From contig WFSU01000204.1 of NCBI GenBank assembly GCA_015485845.1, positions 1 through 16,299 on the forward strand: 16,299 nt of DNA, written 5' to 3'. The notes beneath the pieces were generated by a model, which was not told the DNA's origin, did not search any database, and saw only the letters and a list, made by a program, of their open reading frames with translations. Positions 6,934 through 14,435 of this stretch are shown piece by piece. The translations under genes and the position numbers were made by a program. Each line of letters starts with the position of its first letter. Within the stretch, counting starts at the first letter, position 1. The DNA is from Nitratifractor sp. Lineage in GTDB: Bacteria; Campylobacterota; Campylobacteria; Campylobacterales; Sulfurovaceae.

Positions 6934-7301
6934 TGATTCAGAGTTTTACCCGTTTGAATGTTGCGGACAACAGTGGCGCCAAAGAGATCATGTGTATCAA
7001 GGTTCTCGGCGGTTCCAAGCGTCGTTACGCTTCGGTGGGTGACGTTATCGTCGCTTCGGTCAAAAAAGCGATCCCCAATGGCAAAGTTGCCAAGGGTAAA
7101 GTGGTCAAGGCCGTCGTGGTACGCACCAAAAAAGAGATCCAGCGCGAAAACGGCTCTTTGATCCGTTTCGACGACAACGCAGCCGTGATCATCGATGACA
7201 AGAAAGAGCCCATCGGTACCCGTATCTTTGGCCCGGTCAGTCGTGAAGCACGTTATGCCGGATTTATGAAGATTGTTTCACTTGCACCGGAGGTATGGTA
7301 A
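6933..7301 (+). CDS. rplN: 50S ribosomal protein L14
   Basis: L14 forms part of the intersubunit bridge and is the docking site of the silencing factor RsfS. It is 122 aa, the invariant length. It begins MIQSFTRLNVADNSGAKEIM and contains RFDDNAAVIIDDKKEPIGTR. GAGAGG precedes the start. One-base overlaps with both neighbours indicate coupled translation. Confidence 0.98.
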   Translation: MIQSFTRLNVADNSGAKEIMCIKVLGGSKRRYASVGDVIVASVKKAIPNGKVAKGKVVKAVVVRTKKEIQRENGSLIRFDDNAAVIIDDKKEPIGTRIFGPVSREARYAGFMKIVSLAPEVW

Positions 7302-7537
7302 TGGCGAATAAGAAATTTAAAATCAAAAAGGGTGATCAGGTGCTGATCATCGCCGGAGATGACAAAGGCAAAACCGGAGAGGTACTCCAGGTACTGACCA
7401 AAAAAGATGCTGTCATCGTCGCAGGTGCCAAGATCGCCAAAAAAGCGGTCAAGCCAAGTGAGGCCAACAAAGAGGGTGGCTTCGCCAACAAAGAGATGCC
7501 CATCCACATCTCCAACGTCAAGAAAGTCGAGGGGTAA
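7301..7537 (+). CDS. rplX: 50S ribosomal protein L24
   Basis: L24 is an assembly-initiator protein with a KOW motif (IKKGDQVLIIAGDDKGKTG, about 8-26) that binds the 5' end of 23S rRNA. The product is 78 aa from ATG 7301. An earlier in-frame ATG at 7295 lies only one base after the GGAGG (7289-7293). ATG 7301 has a seven-base spacing and the usual TAATG overlap with rplN, so it is the better start. The protein is shorter than the roughly 104 aa of E. coli, as usual in this phylum. Confidence 0.95.
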   Translation: MANKKFKIKKGDQVLIIAGDDKGKTGEVLQVLTKKDAVIVAGAKIAKKAVKPSEANKEGGFANKEMPIHISNVKKVEG

Positions 7538-7539
7538 TC

Positions 7540-8085
7540 ATGAGCAGAATGAAGCAGAAATACAATGACATCGTTCCTGCCCTCCGCGAAGAGCTGGAGA
7601 TCACGAACCCCATGCAAACTCCCAAATTGGAGAAGATCGTCATCAGCGTCGGTGCCGGTGAAGAGGGAAAAGACAACAAACTGATCCAGAATATGGCCGA
7701 TACGATCAGCCTGATCGCCGGTCAAAAAGCCGTCATCACCGTGGCCAAAAAATCGGTCGCCGGTTTCAAAGCCCGTGAAGGGGCAGCGAGCGGGATCAAA
7801 GTCACGCTTCGTGGTAACCAGATGTACAACTTCTATGACAAGTTGGTCTCCATCGCCCTCCCGCGCGTCAAAGACTTCCGTGGGGTACCCCGCAAAGGAT
7901 TTGACGGACGCGGTAACTACAACTTCGGCCTTGACGAACAGCTGATGTTCCCGGAAGTGGTCTACGACAAGATCATGAAGACCCACGGGATGAACATCAC
8001 CATCGTCACCAGTGCCGACGAGGACAAAGCCGCGTTTGCCCTGCTGGAAAAACTGGGCATGCCGTTTGCAAAAGGGAGAAAATAA
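7540..8085 (+). CDS. rplE: 50S ribosomal protein L5
   Basis: L5 binds 5S rRNA with L18 and forms the central protuberance, touching P-site tRNA. At 181 aa it is standard length. KIVISVGAGEEGKDNK, GFKAREGAASGIKVTLRG, LPRVKDFRGV and the C-terminal GMNITIVTSA segment fit the family closely. The stop overlaps rpsN (TAATG). Confidence 0.98.
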   Translation: MSRMKQKYNDIVPALREELEITNPMQTPKLEKIVISVGAGEEGKDNKLIQNMADTISLIAGQKAVITVAKKSVAGFKAREGAASGIKVTLRGNQMYNFYDKLVSIALPRVKDFRGVPRKGFDGRGNYNFGLDEQLMFPEVVYDKIMKTHGMNITIVTSADEDKAAFALLEKLGMPFAKGRK

Positions 8086-8270
8086 TGGCCAAGAAATCGA
8101 TGATCAACAAGCAGCAGCGCACACCTAAGTTTGCGGTGCGTGAGTACACACGCTGTAACATTTGCGGACGTCCCCACTCGGTCTACAAAGACTTTGGGAT
8201 TTGCCGTGTATGTTTGAGAAAAATGGCCTCCGAAGGCCTCATCCCCGGCATGCGCAAAGCTAGCTGGTAA
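8085..8270 (+). CDS. rpsN: 30S ribosomal protein S14, zinc-binding (C+) type
   Basis: S14 is a late-assembling head protein. This is the short 61-aa form with an intact zinc ribbon, Cys24, Cys27, Cys40 and Cys43 (CNIC...CRVC), ending GLIPGMRKASW. The long E. coli type of about 100 aa lacks zinc. Some bacteria carry a second, zinc-free S14 elsewhere for zinc limitation; none is in this window. It is coupled to rplE by a one-base overlap. Confidence 0.98.
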   Translation: MAKKSMINKQQRTPKFAVREYTRCNICGRPHSVYKDFGICRVCLRKMASEGLIPGMRKASW

Positions 8271-8283
8271 CAAGGAGTAACAG

Positions 8284-8679
8284 ATGATGACAGACATAAT
8301 TGCAGACTCTCTTACTCGGATAAGAAATGCTGCACAGCGTAAACTGGACACCACCACTTTGCTGCACTCAAAAACCATTGAGGCAATTGTTTCTATTCTG
8401 GTAGAGAAAGGATACCTCGAAGGCTACAGTGTGAGCGAAGAGGGTGTCAAAAAAAATATCAAAGTGGTTTTGAAATACGACGATAACGGTATCACCGTGA
8501 TCAACGAACTCAAGAAGATTTCCAAGCCCGGTCGCCGTATTTACAAAGGCAAAGATGAGATCAAACGGTTCAAGAACGGCTACGGCACCTTGATCGTCTC
8601 GACCTCTCAAGGGGTGCTTCCCAACGATGAAGCTTTCAAGCGTGGCACGGGCGGTGAAGTCCTGTGCAGCATCTGGTAA
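8284..8679 (+). CDS. rpsH: 30S ribosomal protein S8
   Basis: S8 is a primary binder of 16S rRNA central domain and, in E. coli, the translational repressor of the spc operon. It is 131 aa. The start DIIADSLTRIRNAAQRK and the end GTGGEVLCSIW are diagnostic, with SKPGRRIYKGKDEIKRFKNG between. Two adjacent ATGs are possible (8284, 8287). The first fits the usual epsilonproteobacterial length and has AAGGAG six bases upstream. Confidence 0.97.
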   Translation: MMTDIIADSLTRIRNAAQRKLDTTTLLHSKTIEAIVSILVEKGYLEGYSVSEEGVKKNIKVVLKYDDNGITVINELKKISKPGRRIYKGKDEIKRFKNGYGTLIVSTSQGVLPNDEAFKRGTGGEVLCSIW

Positions 8680-8688
8680 GGGGGGAAC

Positions 8689-9225
8689 ATGTCACGAATA
8701 GGTAAAGAACCGGTTTCCATTCCCGGCGGCATCGATGTCACGCTTGACGGCACGGTCATCGTCGCCACCAAAGGCAAAGTCGAGAAGCGTCTCGAGACAC
8801 ACGGTCGTGTCAATGTTGAGATCAAAGAGAAAGAAGTGGTACTTACCCGCAACGGTGACGACAAGCAGTCTTCGGCCTATTGGGGTACGTATCGTGCATT
8901 GTTGAACAACCTCTTCATTGGTCTGGATAAGGGCTTCACCAAGTCTCTCGAGATCAACGGAGTCGGTTACCGTGCTGCCGTCAACGGCAAAACACTTGAG
9001 CTGCAGCTGGGTTTTTCGCATCCGATCAACTATACGATCCCAGAGGGGCTTAACGTGAGCGTGGAGAAAAACGTCATCACTATCAAAGGGGATGAGAAGC
9101 AGGTTGTCGGCCAAGCCGCTGCTGAGATCCGTGCCTTCCGTCCGCCTGAGCCGTACAAAGGCAAAGGGGTCAAGTACACCGATGAAGTCATTGTCCGCAA
9201 AGCCGGTAAGACCGCAGCGAAGTAA
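8689..9225 (+). CDS. rplF: 50S ribosomal protein L6
   Basis: L6 lies near the factor-binding site and the sarcin-ricin loop. Its 178 aa hold the two repeated L6 folds. MSRIGKEPVSIPGGIDVTLD at the start, GYRAAVNGKTLELQLGFSHP in the middle and RPPEPYKGKGVKYTDE near the C-terminus are family signatures. AAGGGGGG gives a strong ribosome site seven bases or less before the start. Confidence 0.98.
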   Translation: MSRIGKEPVSIPGGIDVTLDGTVIVATKGKVEKRLETHGRVNVEIKEKEVVLTRNGDDKQSSAYWGTYRALLNNLFIGLDKGFTKSLEINGVGYRAAVNGKTLELQLGFSHPINYTIPEGLNVSVEKNVITIKGDEKQVVGQAAAEIRAFRPPEPYKGKGVKYTDEVIVRKAGKTAAK

Positions 9226-9237
9226 GGGAGCGAACCA

Positions 9238-9594
9238 ATGTTAAAAAGTATTCAGAAAAAGAAAAACCGTGTCGCCATCCAGCGCAAGCGTCGTGTTCGT
9301 GGTAAAATCCACGGCACGGCTGAGCTGCCCCGTGTGAGCGTATTCCGCTCCAACAAGCATTTCTATGCGCAAGCGATCAATGACGACGCCGGAACGACGT
9401 TGGCGTATGCCGATGGTCGTAAGTTGGGTCTCAAAGCCAACCGCGAAGATGTCAAAAAAGTCGCTGCCGATCTGGCGGATAAACTGAAAGCTGCCAAGAT
9501 CGAGACCATTGTCTTCGATCGCAACGGCTACCTCTACCACGGTGTGGTTGCTTCCTTCGCGGATGCACTCCGCGAAGCCGGCATCAAGTTTTAA
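9238..9594 (+). CDS. rplR: 50S ribosomal protein L18
   Basis: L18 delivers 5S rRNA to the large subunit together with L5. The 118-aa length is normal. The basic N-terminal tail, RVRGKIHGTAELPRVSVFRS, the NKHFYAQAINDDAGTTLA strand and the C-terminal GYLYHGVVASFADALREAG are diagnostic. AAGGGAGCG precedes the start. Confidence 0.97.
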   Translation: MLKSIQKKKNRVAIQRKRRVRGKIHGTAELPRVSVFRSNKHFYAQAINDDAGTTLAYADGRKLGLKANREDVKKVAADLADKLKAAKIETIVFDRNGYLYHGVVASFADALREAGIKF

Positions 9595-9604
9595 GGGAGC
9601 GTGA

Positions 9605-10048
9605 ATGGAAAACATTAACAGAGAAGATTTCGAAGAAGTGATCGTCAACATCGGTCGCGTTACCAAGGTTGTCAAGGGTGGACGTCGTTTCCGCTTCACG
9701 GCACTGGTCGTCGTCGGTGACCGCAAGGGCACCGTCGGTTATGGATACGGCAAAGCCAAGGAAGTGCCCGACGCGATCAAAAAAGCGGTCGACGATGCCT
9801 TCAAAAACCTGGTCAAGATCAACCTCAAGGGAAGCACGATTGCCCACGACATTGAGCACAAGTTCAATGCCAGCCGCATCATTCTGCGCCCCGCATCTGA
9901 GGGTACCGGTGCGATCGCAGGAGGTGCTGCACGCCCTGTCATCGAATTGGCCGGGATCAAAGATGTCATCGCCAAATCAATCGGGTCCAACAACCCCAAC
10001 AACTTGGTCAGAGCCACCATCCAGGCCCTGACCCGCATCAAAGGTTAA
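9605..10048 (+). CDS. rpsE: 30S ribosomal protein S5
   Basis: S5 takes part in decoding fidelity and mRNA entry. The 147-aa protein is shorter at the N-terminus than E. coli S5, as is common in this phylum. The N-terminal double-stranded-RNA-like domain contains IGRVTKVVKGGRRFRFTALV. The C-terminal part has RPASEGTGAIAGGAARPVIE. The next gene is rplO without an intervening rpmD (L30), which matches Campylobacterota. Confidence 0.98.
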   Translation: MENINREDFEEVIVNIGRVTKVVKGGRRFRFTALVVVGDRKGTVGYGYGKAKEVPDAIKKAVDDAFKNLVKINLKGSTIAHDIEHKFNASRIILRPASEGTGAIAGGAARPVIELAGIKDVIAKSIGSNNPNNLVRATIQALTRIKG

Positions 10049-10058
10049 GGAGCACTCA

Positions 10059-10457
10059 ATGGGTTTGCACAATCTCCAACCGGCTCCCGGCTCGACCCGC
10101 AACCGCAAACGTGTCGGTCGCGGTCAGGGTTCGGGTACCGGTAAAACAGCCGGCCGTGGTCAAAACGGTCAAAAGTCCCGCAGCGGATACAGCAAGAAGC
10201 GCGGATTCGAAGGAGGGCAGCAGCCCCTCTACAAGCGTCTGCCGAAAGTCGGATTTTTCTCTCGTGTTGAGAAGCCTTACGTGATCAACGTCGAGAAGAT
10301 CAAAGGCGTCGCCGAACTTGACGAGATCACGCTTGAGACGATCCGTACGGTTCACAAGCTCGGTAAAAATGTCACGCGTGTCAAACTGATCGGTGCCAGT
10401 GCCAAAACACTGGCGTCCAAGATCAAAGACGACGCCATCACTACCAGCGGTAAATAA
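10059..10457 (+). CDS. rplO: 50S ribosomal protein L15
   Basis: L15 binds 23S rRNA late in assembly. It is 132 aa. The Gly/Arg-rich N-terminal arm (RVGRGQGSGTGKTAGRGQNG) and GGQQPLYKRLPKVGF are diagnostic. AAGGAG precedes the start. secY begins two bases after the stop and lacks a good SD of its own, so SecY synthesis is probably coupled to L15. Confidence 0.97.
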   Translation: MGLHNLQPAPGSTRNRKRVGRGQGSGTGKTAGRGQNGQKSRSGYSKKRGFEGGQQPLYKRLPKVGFFSRVEKPYVINVEKIKGVAELDEITLETIRTVHKLGKNVTRVKLIGASAKTLASKIKDDAITTSGK

Positions 10458-10459
10458 CC

Positions 10460-11719
10460 ATGAACACGCTTACCAAAAAGATCCTCATTACACTGGGGTT
10501 TCTTTTTGCCTATCGCGTGTTGGCCTACATCCCGACTCCCGGAGTCGATCTGGATGTGATCAAAAACTTTTTTGACCAAAACACCAACAACGCGCTGGGC
10601 ATGGCCAATATGTTCAGTGGAAACGCTCTGCGTCGGCTCAGCATCATCTCCCTGGGAATCATGCCCTACATCACCGCTTCCATCGTCATGGAACTCCTCG
10701 CCGCCACTTTCCCTGCACTCGGACAAATGAAAAAAGAACGCGACGGTATGCAAAAATACATGCAGATCATCCGTTACTTTACCATCTTTATTACTATCGT
10801 GCAGGCCATCGGTGTCTCCATTGGGCTTCAAAGCATGACCGGCAGCCATGGGCAGAGTGCCGTGATGATCGACAGTACGACGTTTGTGGCGCTGGCAACC
10901 TTCTCGATGCTGACCGGTACGATGCTGCTGATGTGGATCGGAGAGCAGATCACGCAGAAGGGGATCGGAAACGGAATTTCTCTGATTATCTTCGCCGGGA
11001 TTGTCTCCCGGGTTCCTTCCGCGATCAGCAATACGGTTGCAGCGGTCAATGCCGGGACGATGAGTTTTCTAGTAGTGATCGCGATCTTTGCGATCATCCT
11101 GGCCACCATTGCGGCGATCATCTATGTTGAATTGGGTGAACGACGGGTTCCCATCAGCTATTCGCGCAAGACCATCATGCAAAACCAGAACAAACGGGTG
11201 ATGAACTACATCCCGGTTCGGGTGAACCTTTCGGGCGTCATTCCTCCGATTTTTGCTTCGGCGGTATTGATGTTTCCTTTGACGTTGCTCAAGGCCAGTA
11301 CCAACCCTTATGTCACCAAATTCGCCGACATTCTCTCTCCGGGGGGACTCGTCTATAATGTGGTGATGTTTTTGATGATTATCTTCTTTGCCTTCTTCTA
11401 TGCATCGATCGCGTTCAACGCCAAGGACATTGCGGACAACCTCAAGCGTCAGGGGGGATTCATTCCCGGTGTTCGCCCCGGTGAGCATACACGCGAATTC
11501 CTCAATGATGTGGCGAGTAAATTGACGGTGTGGGGGGCGATTTATCTTGGTTTGATCGCTACCCTTCCGTTTGTGCTGATCAATGGCATGGGCGCAGCCT
11601 TCTACTTTGGAGGTACGTCCGTACTGATCGTGGTACAGGTCGCGCTCGATACCATGCGCAAGATCGAAGCGCAACGCACCATGGGTCAATACGAAACCCT
11701 CGGTAACGTAGGTCTCTGA
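10460..11719 (+). CDS. secY: Protein translocase channel subunit SecY
   Basis: SecY is the pore of the SecYEG translocon in the inner membrane. The 419-aa protein shows the ten-helix pattern. Helix 1 spans about 8-27 and the plug region about 50-72 (NMFSGNALRRLSIISLGIMP). The cytosolic C4 loop is ELGERRVPISYSRK (224-237). The C5 loop is GFIPGVRPGEHTREF (333-347), with Arg339 at the ribosome/SecA contact. C-terminal helices complete the fold. The ribosome-binding site is weak, which suggests coupling to rplO. Its TGA overlaps the map ATG by one base. Confidence 0.98.
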   Translation: MNTLTKKILITLGFLFAYRVLAYIPTPGVDLDVIKNFFDQNTNNALGMANMFSGNALRRLSIISLGIMPYITASIVMELLAATFPALGQMKKERDGMQKYMQIIRYFTIFITIVQAIGVSIGLQSMTGSHGQSAVMIDSTTFVALATFSMLTGTMLLMWIGEQITQKGIGNGISLIIFAGIVSRVPSAISNTVAAVNAGTMSFLVVIAIFAIILATIAAIIYVELGERRVPISYSRKTIMQNQNKRVMNYIPVRVNLSGVIPPIFASAVLMFPLTLLKASTNPYVTKFADILSPGGLVYNVVMFLMIIFFAFFYASIAFNAKDIADNLKRQGGFIPGVRPGEHTREFLNDVASKLTVWGAIYLGLIATLPFVLINGMGAAFYFGGTSVLIVVQVALDTMRKIEAQRTMGQYETLGNVGL

Positions 11720-12477
11720 TGGCCATTGCTCTTCGAAAACCGGCCGAGATCGAGAAGCTCCGCAACGCGGGGCGCATCGTCGGCCAAACCCTTCAATATC
11801 TCCAACAAAATGTTCATCCCGGCATGACGCTCAAGGAGATCGATGCGATGGGCGAAGCCTATCTCCGTGATCTCGGAGCCGAGCCGGCATTTAAAGGTCT
11901 GTATGGATTCCCCGCTGCGGTATGCACCTCCCTCAACGAAGTGATCATTCACGGTGTACCGACGGAGACGGTTGTGCAGGAAGGGGACATCCTCGGCATT
12001 GACATCGGCAGCAAACTTAACGGTTATTATGGCGATGCAGCAATTACGATGCCCATTGGTGCAATTTCCAAGGAAGATGAAGCACTCATCCAGTGTTCCA
12101 AGGATGCACTCTTCATGGCGATCGATGCGATCAAACCCGGCATGCGCTTCAAAGAGCTCAGCAAGATGCTCGAGGATTTTATCACTGCGCGGGGTTATGT
12201 GCCGCTTCGGGACTATGCCGGACACGGGATCGGTACCCAGCCACACGATGAGCCGAGCATCCCCAACTACCTCGAAGGCACCCCCAAACAAGGCCCCAAG
12301 ATCAAAAACGGGATGGTGTTCTGCCTCGAGCCGATGATTTGTCAGCGTGAAGGCGATCCGATCGTCTGGGAAGAAGATGGATGGTCGGTCGAGAGCGCCG
12401 ACGGTTTGCGAACGGCGCATTATGAACATCAAGTCGCCGTGGTGGATGGCCGGGCGGTCATCCTGACCGAGCCTTAG
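11719..12477 (+). CDS. map: Type I methionine aminopeptidase
   Basis: Removes the N-terminal Met from nascent proteins at the ribosome. The 252-aa pita-bread enzyme has all five metal ligands: Asp95 (GIDIGS), Asp106 (YGDAA), His169 (AGHGIG), Glu204 (CLEP) and Glu236 (AHYEHQ). His79 and His176 sit at the usual substrate-side positions. The protein lacks an N-terminal zinc-finger extension. It is joined to secY by a TGATG overlap; adk, which lies between these genes in many bacteria, is absent. Confidence 0.97.
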   Translation: MAIALRKPAEIEKLRNAGRIVGQTLQYLQQNVHPGMTLKEIDAMGEAYLRDLGAEPAFKGLYGFPAAVCTSLNEVIIHGVPTETVVQEGDILGIDIGSKLNGYYGDAAITMPIGAISKEDEALIQCSKDALFMAIDAIKPGMRFKELSKMLEDFITARGYVPLRDYAGHGIGTQPHDEPSIPNYLEGTPKQGPKIKNGMVFCLEPMICQREGDPIVWEEDGWSVESADGLRTAHYEHQVAVVDGRAVILTEP

Positions 12478-12534
12478 GCTCACGATGACTCCACTATTTG
12501 TGGATAGTTTGAGAAAAATGACGAAAGGAACCTC

Positions 12535-12753
12535 ATGGCAAAAGACGACGTAATCGAAATCGACGGCAAAGTGATCGAAGCCCTCCCCAATGCGACCTTC
12601 CGCGTGGAGCTGGATAACGGACACGTGATCCTCTGTCACATCGCCGGCAAGATGCGGATGCACTACATCAAAATCCTCCCCGGCGACAAAGTCAAAGTCG
12701 AGCTCACCCCCTACAGCCTCGACAAAGGCCGGATCACGTTCCGGTATAAATAG
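12535..12753 (+). CDS. infA: Translation initiation factor IF-1
   Basis: IF-1 occupies the 30S A site during initiation. It is 72 aa, an S1-like OB fold, with VIEALPNATFRVELDNGHVI and the conserved HIAGKMRMHYIKILPGDKVK. The start has AAAGGA at 12524-12529. A 57-bp gap separates it from map, larger than elsewhere in the operon. It is the last gene here: rpmJ, rpsM, rpsK, rpsD, rpoA and rplQ, which follow infA in many bacteria, are not in the window. Confidence 0.98.
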   Translation: MAKDDVIEIDGKVIEALPNATFRVELDNGHVILCHIAGKMRMHYIKILPGDKVKVELTPYSLDKGRITFRYK

Positions 12754-12767
12754 CATTCCAAATTTAT

Positions 12768-12835
12768 GGGGCTTGGACTTCAGTCCAATGAAACGCCCCG
12801 CGTATTTCATGGGACTGAAGCCCCAGCCCCTTTTT
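12768..12835 (+). terminator. REP-like inverted repeat with T-tract, probable operon terminator
   Basis: Two 26-nt arms (12768-12793 and 12805-12830) pair with three mismatches around an 11-nt spacer rich in C and G (12794-12804), and TTTTT follows at 12831-12835. Each arm is also a small hairpin by itself: TTGGACT-TC-AGTCCAA on the left, and TGGGACT-GA-AGCCCCA with one mismatch on the right. The long stem plus T-run would stop transcription from infA. The nested design is that of paired REP sequences (REPIN). It lies between converging genes. Confidence 0.65.
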
Positions 12836-12842
12836 AGTGGCG

Positions 12843-14032
12843 TTAATACAAAAACCCAAACAACCAAAGCGGTACTCTGTTCCCACTTCCCACTTGAATA
12901 TCGTCTGAGACGACAAAAGAATCTGCGATATCGCTGATTTGTTTGAAGCTTTTCTTTTTTCCTCCGACTTCAAAAAGATACGTATCATCCACTAGAAAAT
13001 CACCTCTCTTTGGTATCTCAAGCAAATGATCCACATTCAAAAGTGCCGCAAAGATCGTTTCACGAATGGTTCCTATACGTGCTTCGTCGCAGTAGCTGAA
13101 GTTGAGATTCGGGTTGTTCAGGTAGATTTTGTCCGGCTTTGAAAATATATTATCCCCTTTTGATTTAGCGCGAATGACATTAAAGATTTTCCCTTTGTGC
13201 AGATAATCAAGGTAGAGATAGAGTGTATCTCTACCTTGATTATCTTTTGACTCAGCTCTTTTATGTTGAGCTTGAACGGCTCGGAATTGCAGATGAGGGT
13301 TACGAGTTTTTTCAAGTTGGTAATTTTCTCATATCGAATATTGAAGATGGAGGGGATATCCACTTCGATAACAGCATTAACCGTATCATTCAGCTTCATT
13401 TTGTACCGATCCGGATTCTCGAAATAAAACGGATAGTAGCCGAAATGCAAGTACTCCTCCCAAAATGCATACGGCTTTATTTTCTGTGTGATTTCAAAAG
13501 CAATATCAGCGTGATGTTCGAGAATCTCTTCGAGCGTATGGTTTTTGAAGGTGTTGTCTGTTTTGAAGGAGATAAATTCCCTGAAGCTCAACCCACTCAC
13601 GCGATAGATGACCGCTCTTCGGCTGAGATCGGCTTTGGAGTGTTCCAGTTTTATCGCGGATGAACCCGAAAAGATCACTCGTAGATTCAGCATATCGTAG
13701 ATTTGCTTGAGTTCGATTTCAAAATTTTTATATTTGTGGATTTCATCGATGGCAAGTACTTCTCCCCCACGTTTGTCAAACAATTTTGCCAGCTCGACCA
13801 ATGACATATTGGAGAGCTCTACACTGTCGGCACTCACATAGAGTTTTTTGTCAATGGAGATAGTAGAATTTTTGAGATAATGGAGGATATAGGTTGTCTT
13901 GCCTACCCCTCTGGCACCAACGATACCGATGAGTTTATCTCGATGGTCGATGGTATCATAGAAATATCGTTTGTGCACCGGCGAGAGGGTATTCAGGTAC
14001 AATGTGGAATTATCCAGTAACTTTGCAATCAT
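12843..14032 (-). pseudogene. Frameshifted AAA + DUF4143-type ATPase
   Basis: From ATG 14032 (GGAAGG six bases upstream) the frame gives Walker A GARGVGKTT (39-47), Walker B EVLAIDE (91-97), sensor FSGSSA (121-126) and LSRRA with a likely arginine finger. It then reads ELSQKI and leaves the family. The C-terminal DUF4143-like part continues in another frame (DTLYLYLDYLHKGKIFN... to LWLFGFLY) and ends at 12843. The switch falls in a perfect 20-bp inverted repeat at 13201-13245. Adding one A on the coding strand gives ELSQKINQGRDTLYLYLDYL and a single 396-aa frame, the normal family length. The predicted ATPase is thus inactivated unless frameshifting rescues it or the missing base is a sequencing error. 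A possible TATAAT lies at 14071-14076. Confidence 0.75.
13201..13245. repeat. Perfect 20-bp inverted repeat inside the broken ATPase gene
   Basis: AGATAATCAAGGTAGAGATA (13201-13220) and its exact reverse complement (13226-13245) flank the 5-nt loop GAGTG. One arm encodes the conserved LYLYLDYL helix of the winged-helix region; the other arm holds the frameshift. No T-tract follows, so it is not a terminator. Confidence 0.9.
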
Positions 14033-14435
14033 AGTACGCCTTCCATTTTTAGTATGATAGCAAAAATTGGATTATATTCCTATTTATCTGCAATAAAATC
14101 GGAAAACAACCCAAAATCATAGTGGAACGATGATTAGGGCTAATCATGTACAGCAAAATACAGCGATATTGCTTATTGCATTAAGCAAAAGAGTGTGGTG
14201 TAACACCATACGGAAACAAATCTACCAACAACCAAAATGTTGCCGCGTAGGGTGTGCAACAGCACACCTTCTTGTCTTGTTTTCAATAAAACCCCCACAT
14301 AAAAGTTACCAAAAGTAACATAATTTCACAAATTTTCAAAAATACCCCGTTTTTGCCCCCGCAGACGTTAAGATTTTCGAGCTGCTTTGTATAGGGATTC
14401 GGCTTTGAGCCAAAATCACCTTTAAAGGAGCCAAT
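14033..14435. other. Gene-free AT-rich stretch with small dyads
   Basis: No convincing gene is present in these 403 bp. Visible elements are: ATGATTAG-GG-CTAATCAT (14130-14147), an 18-bp perfect dyad; TGGTGT-A-ACACCA (14196-14208); GTAG followed by the hairpin GGTGTGC-AACA-GCACACC (14251-14268) and a T-rich run; GTTAC-CAAAA-GTAAC (14305-14319); and GGCTTTGAGCC (14401-14411). A weak TATAGG (14390-14395) could be the -10 of the next gene. It holds the 5' region of the broken ATPase and probably the promoter of the sigma-like gene. Confidence 0.5.
14250..14270 (+). repeat. GTAG-hairpin, REP-like or terminator-like
   Basis: A 7-bp GC-containing stem (GGTGTGC/GCACACC, loop AACA) sits directly after GTAG and before TTCTTGTCTTGTTTT. 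A GTAG box 5' of a short palindrome is the layout of REP sequences mobilised by RAYT transposases. The T-rich tail would also allow weak termination. No gene upstream on this strand needs a terminator, so a repeat is slightly more likely. Confidence 0.35.

Noticed and set aside
7295..7300. Earlier ATG for rplX
   Set aside because: Only one base separates it from GGAGG; ATG 7301 has proper spacing and the TAATG overlap seen elsewhere in the operon.
11686..12867. Long minus-strand frame (393 codons) opposite map and infA
   Set aside because: It is antisense to two certain genes, has no ribosome site, runs through the REP-like repeat and has no recognisable domain. It arises from codon bias of the opposite strand.
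13201..13245. Transcription terminator at the perfect 20-bp inverted repeat
   Set aside because: No T-tract on either side, lies in the middle of a gene and one arm encodes conserved protein sequence.
13223..13663. 146-codon plus-strand frame within the broken ATPase
   Set aside because: Antisense to the conserved ATPase sequence; contains the palindrome by chance and has no ribosome site.
14130..14318. 62-codon plus-strand frame in the gene-free stretch
   Set aside because: No ribosome site, starts inside an 18-bp dyad and runs through the GTAG-hairpin; composition is not protein-like.
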